A stretch of 64,000 nt of DNA, from contig CATQIJ010000003.1 of NCBI GenBank assembly GCA_958296345.1, positions 62,001 to 126,000 of the forward strand. Direction: 5' to 3'. Under the pieces are notes generated by a model that had not been told where the DNA came from, ran no database searches, and saw only the letters and a list, made by a program, of their open reading frames with translations. Made by a program: the position numbers and the translations under genes. This DNA is from an uncultured Rhizobiaceae bacterium. GTDB taxonomy: Bacteria; Pseudomonadota; Alphaproteobacteria; Rhizobiales; Rhizobiaceae. Positions 57,689 through 64,000 of this stretch are shown piece by piece (position 1 is the first letter of the stretch; every line of letters begins with the position of its first letter).

Positions 57689-58009
57689 TCAACTCAGAGA
57701 GACGCCGCCATTAATTTCATCAGATAAGTCAACAACACTTGCTCCAGAACCATTTGGCTTTTTATTTGGCCCTAGTTTTTCAAAAGCTTGGTCTAGCGTT
57801 TGCGTGTTACGAGAATCATGTTTCATAGATGTAGGCTTAGAAATGGCTTCTTTTGTCACTGATTTTTCTGCTAGCTCAGCAATTGCCGTTACGCCTTCCA
57901 GCTCAATTATTAGATTGTCCAACGAAGTAAGTAGCTTGTAGTCAGTATTAGATTGCAATCTCGTAAGTGCTTCATCACGAATGGCTTTTAATTGTTTTAT
58001 GTGTTCCAT
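57689..58009 (-). CDS. Small helical protein, unknown function
   Basis: A 106-residue soluble protein. I chose the ATG at 58009 (MEHIKQLKAIRDEA) because GGGAGA lies immediately upstream; longer starts lack a site. The first 70 residues form heptad-like helices (LTSLDNLIIELEGVTAIAELAEKS), the remainder is polar and disordered (GPNKKPNGSGASVVDLSDEINGG). No family recognised. Single gene between the glutathione pair and clpA. Confidence 0.7.
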   Translation of the reverse strand: MEHIKQLKAIRDEALTRLQSNTDYKLLTSLDNLIIELEGVTAIAELAEKSVTKEAISKPTSMKHDSRNTQTLDQAFEKLGPNKKPNGSGASVVDLSDEINGGVSLS

Positions 58010-58154
58010 TTTATTCTCCCTGTTAGATTGATAGTCAGTAATTTCTCGTGCCATCAAATATTGCCTAGCAAATTTGATCGTATTCTGACGTGATGGTGTT
58101 CATACAAAGGAGAGGTTAAGGCAGTGCGTCACCAATTATTTCAGCTTGAATCAA

Positions 58155-58184
58155 AAAGGCTGTAAACGTGAATTTGCAGCCTTT
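58155..58184 (-). terminator. Rho-independent terminator after clpA
   Basis: Stem AAAGGCTG/CAGCCTTT (58155-58162 with 58177-58184) with an inner AAA/TTT extension and a 6-base loop, followed on the minus strand by TTGATT. In range to end the clpS-clpA transcript. Confidence 0.82.
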
Positions 58185-58204
58185 ATTAATTCTAAGAGTT
58201 TTAT

Positions 58205-60646
58205 TTATTTCGTTTTAAGTGGAACTTTTGGAACAGACGCTCCGCCGCCGCCATTTCCCTTGCCGCGTGGCTTAGGAGGTGATTTTGGTTTTGCAGCTGC
58301 CTTAGTTGCAGTTTTTGCTTTAGCTTTTGTTGTTGCTTTAGTCTTTGCAGGTTTTTTTGCAGGCTTGTCTTCAATGCTTTCAAGTTCAAGCTTTTCTTTG
58401 CCTAGCTTATCTTTAACTAAGGTAACTTTTACAGTGCCGCCTTTTTGCAATTTGCCAAAGAGGACCTCATCTGCGAGAGGTTTTTTGATGTGCTCTTGGA
58501 TAACACGGCCAAGTGGGCGCGCGCCCATGCGATCATCAAAACCTTTTTTAGCAATCCAACTAATAGCTTCTTTTGTTAGATCAAAAGTAACATTGCGTTC
58601 TGCCAATTGAGCTTCCAATTGCATGATGAATTTCTCAACGACCTTGTGAATAACGGGTGTTGGTAATGTTCCGAACGGAACGATCGCATCAAGACGGTTT
58701 CTAAATTCAGGTGCGAATAGGCGGTTGATTGCTTCTTCGTCGTCACCTGTGCGTTTGGTCGAGCCAAAACCAATAGCAGATTTTTGCGCTTCAGATGCAC
58801 CAGCGTTAGTTGTCATAATAATAATGGTATTGCGGAAATCTACAGACTTGCCGTTATTATCTGTCAGCTTACCATTATCCATAACCTGCAACAAAATATT
58901 GAAGAGGTCAGGATGAGCTTTTTCAATTTCATCAAGAAGCAATACACAATGTGGATGTTGATCAACGCCATCAGTAAGTAGTCCACCTTGGTCAAAGCCA
59001 ACATATCCTGGAGGTGCCCCAATTAGGCGAGAAACCGTATGGCGCTCCATATATTCTGACATATCAAAACGTAGAAGCTCTACACCAAGCGAGCTTGCCA
59101 ATTGTTTTGCAACTTCGGTTTTACCAACGCCTGTTGGGCCTGAGAATAGATAAGATCCAATCGGCTTATCTGGTTCACGAAGACCTGCACGAGAGAGTTT
59201 GATTGCTGCAGAAAGTGCATCAATCGCATCGTCTTGACCGTATACAACGCGCTTAAGTTGGGCGTCTAAATTAGACAGAACTTGCACGTCATCTTTGGAT
59301 ACAGATTTGGGTGGTATGCGAGCCATTGTTGCTATCGTTGCTTCAATTTCTGCAATGCCGATTTCTTTCTTGCGCTTATCTGCTGGGATCAACATTTGAG
59401 AAGCCCCAGACTCATCGATTACATCAATAGCTTTATCTGGAAGCTTACGGTCGTTGATGTAACGAGAGGATAATTCAACGGCACCTTTGATAGCTTCATC
59501 TGTATATTCAACAGAGTGGAACTCTTCAAAGTAGGGTTGCAATCCTTTCATGATATCAATTGCATCTTCAATGGATGGTTCTTTGACGTCAATTTTCTGA
59601 AAGCGTCGAACAAGTGCGCGGTCTTTTTCAAAGAATTGGCGATATTCTTTGTAAGTCGTTGATCCGATGCATCTGATCGTACCAGAGGAGAGGGCGGGTT
59701 TTAACAAGTTAGATGCATCCATTGCACCGCCTGATGTGGCGCCCGCGCCAATGACTGTGTGGATTTCATCGATGAATAGCACCGCGCCTGGTGTTTCTTC
59801 AATCTCTTTGACCACTTGTTTTAAGCGTTCCTCAAAATCACCACGGTAGCGCGTGCCTGCTAAAAGTGTTCCCATATCTAGCGAGAAGATCGTACTTTCA
59901 AGTAATACTTCTGGTACGTCTTTATCAACTATACGTTTTGCTAAGCCTTCTGCAATCGCAGTTTTGCCTACGCCTGAATCACCGACGTACAAAGGGTTGT
60001 TTTTTGAACGACGACAAAGCACCTGAATAGTGCGGTTTACTTCTTCGACACGGCCAATAAGCGGATCAATACGTCCTGCTTTCGCTTTTTCGTTTAGGTT
60101 TACGCAATAACTTCCAAGAGCATCGCTTTTGTTTTGTTGTTCTTCTTCGCCTATTTGGCCTTGGTCATCTTCAAGCCCACGAATTGGTCTTGCTTCTGAA
60201 CTTCCAGCTTTTTTGGCGATGCCATGCGAAATAAAATTTACAGCGTCATAGCGGGTCATATCTTGTTCTTGTAAGAAGTAAGCGGCATGACTTTCTCTCT
60301 CGGCAAAAATTGCAACTAGAACATTTGCTCCTGTCACTTCTTCACGGCCTGATGATTGGACATGAATAACTGCACGTTGAATGACGCGTTGAAATCCAGC
60401 TGTTGGTTTTGAATCTTCATTGTAACCAGTGACCAGGTTAGACAATTCTGTATCGATGTAATCTGTTAGGTTTTCACGCAGTGCTTTTAAATCTACGTTA
60501 CAAGCCTTCATTACAGCCGTTGCATCTTCGTCATCGGTCAGTGCCAACAATAAATGCTCAAGCGTCGCGTATTCTTGCGCACGGTCATTTGCATAGGTTA
60601 GGGCCTTATGAAGGGCTTTTTCTAGACTATCTGTAAAAGATGGCAA
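58205..60646 (-). CDS. clpA: ATP-dependent Clp protease ATP-binding subunit ClpA
   Basis: AAA+ unfoldase that feeds proteins to ClpP, with ClpS as adaptor. An N-domain (about 1-145) is followed by D1 with GDSGVGKTAIAEG and D2 with GPTGVGKTEVAKQ Walker A motifs, a ClpP-binding loop reading AIGFGSTKR, and DRMGARPLGRVIQEHIKKPLAD. I prefer the TTG at 60646, which gives the canonical MPSFTDSLEKALHKAL start; an ATG at 60685 overlaps clpS by 22 bp. The last 55 or so residues are an unusual Lys/Ala/Pro-rich tail ending in a Gly run. Confidence 0.93.
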   Translation of the reverse strand: MPSFTDSLEKALHKALTYANDRAQEYATLEHLLLALTDDEDATAVMKACNVDLKALRENLTDYIDTELSNLVTGYNEDSKPTAGFQRVIQRAVIHVQSSGREEVTGANVLVAIFAERESHAAYFLQEQDMTRYDAVNFISHGIAKKAGSSEARPIRGLEDDQGQIGEEEQQNKSDALGSYCVNLNEKAKAGRIDPLIGRVEEVNRTIQVLCRRSKNNPLYVGDSGVGKTAIAEGLAKRIVDKDVPEVLLESTIFSLDMGTLLAGTRYRGDFEERLKQVVKEIEETPGAVLFIDEIHTVIGAGATSGGAMDASNLLKPALSSGTIRCIGSTTYKEYRQFFEKDRALVRRFQKIDVKEPSIEDAIDIMKGLQPYFEEFHSVEYTDEAIKGAVELSSRYINDRKLPDKAIDVIDESGASQMLIPADKRKKEIGIAEIEATIATMARIPPKSVSKDDVQVLSNLDAQLKRVVYGQDDAIDALSAAIKLSRAGLREPDKPIGSYLFSGPTGVGKTEVAKQLASSLGVELLRFDMSEYMERHTVSRLIGAPPGYVGFDQGGLLTDGVDQHPHCVLLLDEIEKAHPDLFNILLQVMDNGKLTDNNGKSVDFRNTIIIMTTNAGASEAQKSAIGFGSTKRTGDDEEAINRLFAPEFRNRLDAIVPFGTLPTPVIHKVVEKFIMQLEAQLAERNVTFDLTKEAISWIAKKGFDDRMGARPLGRVIQEHIKKPLADEVLFGKLQKGGTVKVTLVKDKLGKEKLELESIEDKPAKKPAKTKATTKAKAKTATKAAAKPKSPPKPRGKGNGGGGASVPKVPLKTK

Positions 60647-60663
60647 ATTCTTAGTTCCGTTCT

Positions 60664-61011
60664 TTATTTCTTTTCCATCACGCATTGTAGCGGATGTTCA
60701 TGTTTTTGAGCGAAGTCCATTACCTGTGTGACTTTCGTTTCGGCCACTTCATAGGTAAAGACGCCACATTCTCCAACGCCGTTATTGTGAACATGCAACA
60801 TAATCTGAGTTGCACTTTCACCTGTTTTCGAGAAAAACCGTTCTAATACATGAACAACAAATTCCATTGGTGTAAAGTCGTCATTTAATAAAAGTACACG
60901 ATATAGACTTGGTTTTTTTGTTTTTGGTCTGACTTTGGTTGCAAGACCAGTTTCCTCGCCCTCATCACCACCTTTTTCGTTGTCATCCTGCATTTTAAGT
61001 ATTTTTGTCAT
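60664..61011 (-). CDS. clpS: ATP-dependent Clp protease adaptor ClpS
   Basis: Adaptor recognising N-degrons and delivering them to ClpA. The conserved core, [24 protein letters not shown] near residue 37-60 and [21 protein letters not shown] near 74-94, is complete; the N-terminal 30 residues are acidic and variable. A start at MQDDN, seven codons later, is possible. It lies immediately upstream of clpA, the usual pairing. Confidence 0.95.
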   Translation of the reverse strand: MTKILKMQDDNEKGGDEGEETGLATKVRPKTKKPSLYRVLLLNDDFTPMEFVVHVLERFFSKTGESATQIMLHVHNNGVGECGVFTYEVAETKVTQVMDFAQKHEHPLQCVMEKK

Positions 61012-61346
61012 TATTGTCCTTGCAGAAGTCCGATATTGGAATTTCAGATTTTGATTGTTTTATATTTCAGCTCAAGAGCTAATATAATGCTCCTTTTGGC
61101 TCTCGCAATAGTCTAACTGGAGTTCTTTTTAAGATAATCCAAAAAAAATTTACCCTAGGTTACGTAACGTCCTTAACGCGTTAACTACAATTTTAAAAAA
61201 ATTAACGAATGATTCGTTTATCATAAACCGTTTGGTAACCAAGCTCGGCTAATTTGTTTGGAGGTTGGAGCGCATTATTATTTTGCGCATCATTAGTTTC
61301 AAGCATACCCCCTTTGTTTCGGGGGAACTTAGACGGGGAAAAGGTA
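61012..61346. promoter_or_regulatory. Divergent region between clpS and the D-Ala-D-Ala carboxypeptidase gene
   Basis: 335 bp without a credible gene. Two perfect palindromes lie close together: GTTACGTAAC at 61159-61168 and TTAACGCGTTAA at 61173-61184. They are placed to serve as regulator sites for the divergent promoters. The region also has A-rich runs. I see no convincing spaced promoter. Confidence 0.4.
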
Positions 61347-62723
61347 TTGCGTACCCTATCTGCTTTTTGGCTTCGCCGCGTAGCGCTGGCGTTTGTCACA
61401 TTCACTTTTGTTGTTTCCGGTAATCTTTCGGATAATTCTGCACATGCCAATGGCAAGTATGCAGGTATTGTTATTGATGCGAAAACTGGCAAGACACTTT
61501 ATTCTCACAAGGCTGACGCTATTCGTTATCCAGCATCTCTTACTAAGATGATGACGATGTATATGATGTTTGAGGCGTTAGCTGAGCGTAAGATGACGAA
61601 GAAGACACGCATTCGTATGTCAAAATATGCAGCTTCTAAGCCACCTTCAAAACTTGGTATTAAGCCTGGCCGTTCTATCGCTGCTGAACATGCCATTTAT
61701 GCACTTGCTACTAAGTCAGCTAATGATGTTGCTGCTGCTGTTGCTGAGCATTTTGGTGGTACTGAAGGTAAGTTTGCTAAGATGATGACGCGTAAGGCGC
61801 GTCAACTAGGTATGAAGCGTACTACGTTTAGAAATGCTTCTGGTTTGACTTCAAAAGGGCAGGTGACGACAGCGCGCGATATGGCCAAGCTTGGCATCGC
61901 ATTGCGCGAGCATTTTCCTCAATATTATAAGTACTTCCAAACGCGTTCTTTTAAGTATGGTGGCAGGAATTATGGTAACCATAACAAGCTACTAGGCCGT
62001 GTTAAAGGTGTTGATGGTATTAAAACTGGTTATACAAGAGCTTCTGGTTTTAATCTTGTGTCTTCAGTTCAAACAGGTCGTCGTTCAATTGTTGCAGTTG
62101 TGCTTGGTGGCCGTACGGGCAAGAGCCGTAATGCACAAATGCATACTTTGATTAAAAGGTACCTTCCAAAAGCTTCTCGTGGGTATAAGCGCAAACAAAT
62201 CGCTTCAAGAAAATCTAGCAACATTGTTGTCGCTTCTGCTGCACCGAACGTAAGATTACCAAAACGCGGACCAGTCCCTGTTTTTAGAACAACGCAAGTA
62301 GCTAAAGCTGTTATCAATGTACAAAAACCAGTTGTTGTAGCGTCTGCTGCTTCATTTGATCAAAAGTCTGTTCAGCAACGTCTTGCACAAGCTGTTGCAC
62401 CTGTTTCTGCTGTTAGACCAACAAGTGAAGTAGCTTATGTTGATCCTGTTACTACGGCGGGTATTCCTAAAAAACCTTCTGGTTGGGTGATTCAAATTGG
62501 TGCTGCTGGCGATAAGTCAGGGGCGCTTGGGCTTCTCAAAAAAATGCAAGCAAAGTTTCCGCAAACATTAAGCAGCAAGCGTTTGTATACAGAAACAGTC
62601 GTTAAAGGCAGTACAACCCTTCATAGGGCGCGCTTTGTAGGGTTTTCAGGAAAGTCTGAAGCAAATAGAGCCTGTAAAATATTAAAGAAAAAGCGCTTTG
62701 CGTGTTTAGCTTTAAATAGTTGA
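61347..62723 (+). CDS. D-alanyl-D-alanine carboxypeptidase (penicillin-binding protein) with C-terminal SPOR domain
   Basis: Periplasmic peptidoglycan hydrolase of 458 residues removing the terminal D-Ala of the stem peptide. A hydrophobic signal is followed by the catalytic motifs SLTK (near residue 62), SAN (near 118) and KTG (near 222) of the S11 family. A basic linker follows, and the C-terminal 80 residues (GWVIQIGAAGDKSGALGLLKKMQ) form a SPOR domain that binds denuded septal glycan. I chose the TTG at 61347 with GGGGA upstream; the frame is open further upstream. It is divergent from clpS. Confidence 0.9.
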   Translation: MRTLSAFWLRRVALAFVTFTFVVSGNLSDNSAHANGKYAGIVIDAKTGKTLYSHKADAIRYPASLTKMMTMYMMFEALAERKMTKKTRIRMSKYAASKPPSKLGIKPGRSIAAEHAIYALATKSANDVAAAVAEHFGGTEGKFAKMMTRKARQLGMKRTTFRNASGLTSKGQVTTARDMAKLGIALREHFPQYYKYFQTRSFKYGGRNYGNHNKLLGRVKGVDGIKTGYTRASGFNLVSSVQTGRRSIVAVVLGGRTGKSRNAQMHTLIKRYLPKASRGYKRKQIASRKSSNIVVASAAPNVRLPKRGPVPVFRTTQVAKAVINVQKPVVVASAASFDQKSVQQRLAQAVAPVSAVRPTSEVAYVDPVTTAGIPKKPSGWVIQIGAAGDKSGALGLLKKMQAKFPQTLSSKRLYTETVVKGSTTLHRARFVGFSGKSEANRACKILKKKRFACLALNS

Positions 62724-62752
62724 TTTTTGGCCCAAATGGGTGGAGTACGGAT

Positions 62753-63037
62753 ATGAGTAAAAGAGTTATCCGAAATATGACAGATAATCGCTTTCAAACT
62801 CAAGTTAAGGGTAAGAAATACGTTTCTATGCCAATTGGTCTTGATCGCTTTAATTCGGTTAGGTCAAGCAGGCTTGATCTAATCAGGCCGAGGTCGCTAA
62901 CAAAAACTAAGAATTTGATAAAATACTTGCTTGGTCATGGCCTTCGTGCACAAAGGGCGACATTACCTAAGAAATATACACGACTGCGTGTGAATGGCCC
63001 TAATGGTATACCTGCTGTTAAGCTTAGTTTTTATTGA
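62753..63037 (+). CDS. Small basic protein, unknown function
   Basis: A 94-residue, strongly basic protein (many Lys and Arg, for example RSSRLDLIRPRSLTKTKNLIK) with no signal or membrane segment. GGAG and ACGG precede the ATG at 62753; another start further upstream is open. It follows the carboxypeptidase gene by 29 bp and could be cotranscribed. Not recognised; nucleic acid or ribosome binding is possible only from charge. Confidence 0.55.
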   Translation: MSKRVIRNMTDNRFQTQVKGKKYVSMPIGLDRFNSVRSSRLDLIRPRSLTKTKNLIKYLLGHGLRAQRATLPKKYTRLRVNGPNGIPAVKLSFY

Positions 63038-63153
63038 GAATATAAACTTCATCCCCCATCTTATTGGTGTGGGTGTTCCATCACATTTAAAAAACTGATT
63101 GTGAGTTGCGAGTTTAATTATCTTCGTTACTCTATATGTAAAAGGGTTTTTTG

Positions 63154-63750
63154 ATGATGCGTAATATTTACACTTTTCTCATATTTTTCTTATTCTTAAC
63201 ACCACCTGTAAATGCACAAACTGCATCCGAAGTGCCTTTGAAAAACCCTGAAGTTTTAAAGCCTGATGCTCGGCCTAAAGGTAATCTTACGCAAACATCA
63301 GATATGACCTTGGCGAGGTTAGTTGCCATTGTTCGCACTCTTGATCCAGAAGCAGAGGTTCGTGGTCCTGCAATGCGGTTAAATATTTCGGATGTTGCTG
63401 TAACTGTTATTACAGATCCCAAGCACAATAGAATGCGAGCATTTGTAGCGATTCAATCACTGGATGGTGTGAACCAACAGCTCTTGTATCGTCTAATGCA
63501 GGCTAACTTTGATAGTGCACTAGATGCTCGATACGCAATTGCGAAAGAACATATTTTGAGTGTGTTTATTCATCCTCTCAAAGAACTGGACAAGAATGAA
63601 TTTATTGAGGGGTTGGGGCAGGTTGTTAATCTCGTAAAAACCTATGGAACTGCTTTTACATCAGGTGCTATGACCTTTGGTGGGGGTGATAGTCGCAATT
63701 TACATCGAAAGTTGATTGATGAACTTCTTAAAAAAGGCGAGCGGATTTAA
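63154..63750 (+). CDS. Exported YbjN-like (type III chaperone fold) protein
   Basis: A 198-residue protein with a signal peptide ending near VNAQT (about residue 21). The core has SDMTLARLVAIVRTLDPEAEVRG and 'FVAIQSLDGVNQQLLYRLMQANFDSALDARYAIAKEHILSVFIHPLKEL', resembling YbjN / CesT-like folds found in many alphaproteobacteria. The function of exported versions is unknown. AAGGG lies eight bases before the ATG at 63154. It converges on the GST gene; the stops overlap by four bases. Confidence 0.65.
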   Translation: MMRNIYTFLIFFLFLTPPVNAQTASEVPLKNPEVLKPDARPKGNLTQTSDMTLARLVAIVRTLDPEAEVRGPAMRLNISDVAVTVITDPKHNRMRAFVAIQSLDGVNQQLLYRLMQANFDSALDARYAIAKEHILSVFIHPLKELDKNEFIEGLGQVVNLVKTYGTAFTSGAMTFGGGDSRNLHRKLIDELLKKGERI

Positions 63751-64000
63751 ATGACACCGATGCTTAGCTTAGTTTGTAATTTCATACACTTTGCCACGCT
63801 CGTATTTTTATTAGTTTCATCATAACAATTTTTGAGAGATGGATAGATTGATAAGAGTTCATCCATAGGCTGGAACCAAGTAATCAGCATGGTGATATAA
63901 ATATCTAGCAGGCTAAGTTTTTCACCCAACATAAAAGCACCATTGTTCTTTTTTAGGGCACTTTCTACAGGTTTCCAAAATTCAATTAAATCTTTGATGG
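63747..64000 (-). CDS. Glutathione S-transferase-like protein, C-terminal part (cut by window edge)
   Basis: The frame is open from its stop at 63747 to the window's last base; its N-terminus lies beyond 64000. About 84 residues are visible, with a helical GST C-terminal pattern: FWKPVESALKKNNGAFMLGEKLSLLDIYITMLITWF. The 'G..LSLLDIY' segment matches the N-capping box and hydrophobic staple of this fold. The glutathione site is outside the window. Not to be read as a short protein starting at 63932. Confidence 0.75.
   Translation of the reverse strand, partial: IKDLIEFWKPVESALKKNNGAFMLGEKLSLLDIYITMLITWFQPMDELLSIYPSLKNCYDETNKNTSVAKCMKLQTKLSIGVI

Noticed and set aside
61173..61205. CtrA binding site (TTAA-N7-TTAA)
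   Set aside because: TTAA pairs here are spaced by 4, 5 or 8 bases, not 7.
1..64000. Prophage, transposon or integrated element
   Set aside because: No integrase, transposase, phage structural gene, tRNA attachment site or flanking repeat seen; gene content is mostly chromosomal.

Overview
The window comes from an alphaproteobacterium of the order Hyphomicrobiales (Rhizobiales). The best evidence is the complete acpXL-fabZ-fabF2-fabF1-adh-lpxXL block, which makes the very-long-chain hydroxy fatty acid of rhizobial and Brucella lipid A. Two other arrangements are also typical of the order: gph / rpiA-DUF2059-gor, and clpS-clpA next to a SPOR-domain D,D-carboxypeptidase. Base composition looks low for the order (about 40% G+C by eye). 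TRAP transport, GMC oxidation, glycolate oxidation and an RTX protein suggest a free-living, perhaps marine, heterotroph; this is inference. I see no rRNA, tRNA, CRISPR array, insertion sequence or prophage.

Layout. 0-2.8 kb: TerB-like protein, panC-panB (pantothenate), an L,D-transpeptidase. 2.8-8.3 kb: lipid A very-long-chain acyl operon on the minus strand, with an attenuator-like terminator just after acpXL. 8.6-9.3 kb: unknown exported protein. 9.4-18.4 kb: catabolic block of a Zn dehydrogenase, an SDR, a fused TRAP permease, its binding protein, a TerC-family membrane protein and a GMC oxidoreductase, with a divergent IclR regulator. Operator-like palindromes lie in the IclR/GMC gap, and three palindromic repeats at exact 25-bp spacing lie before dctP. 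18.4-23.5 kb: GNAT-like protein, GFA protein, MFS, TSUP, flavin reductase, CoxG-like protein. 23.6-28.8 kb: glcD, glcE, an unknown gene, a shattered glcF and a frameshifted hydroxypyruvate isomerase. 28.9-38.6 kb: dusA, GlxA-type regulator, PRC-barrel protein, second L,D-transpeptidase, TSUP, DUF1289, CobT-like protein, histidine kinase, thermonuclease, GST, UDG-like protein, Lrp regulator. 38.7-45.8 kb: RTX protein, 3-hydroxyisobutyrate-dehydrogenase-like protein, penicillin acylase, unknown secreted protein. 45.8-51.2 kb: overlapping operon eamA-MFS-fdhD-mobA-mobB-moeA. 51.4-64 kb: GGDEF/EAL protein, gph, rpiA, DUF2059, gor, GGCT-like protein, clpS-clpA, dacC-like gene, small proteins and a GST cut by the window edge.

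How genes fit together. gph makes glycolate from phosphoglycolate, glcDEF would oxidise it to glyoxylate, and hyi plus the GarR-like dehydrogenase could handle tartronate semialdehyde and hydroxypyruvate. fdhD, mobA, mobB and moeA serve molybdenum enzymes, probably a formate dehydrogenase outside the window.

The most striking anomaly is a belt of single-base indels and one in-frame stop between about 26.7 and 52.9 kb. It breaks ten plus-strand genes, and the protein resumes cleanly in another frame each time. No minus-strand gene in the belt is visibly broken, and I see no such lesions in the roughly 37 kb outside it. Local sequencing error and real gene decay both remain possible. Outside that belt, the most interesting biology is a ketosynthase-like FabF2 lacking all three catalytic residues, the phased repeats before the TRAP genes, and an unrecognised gene inserted in the glycolate oxidase operon.
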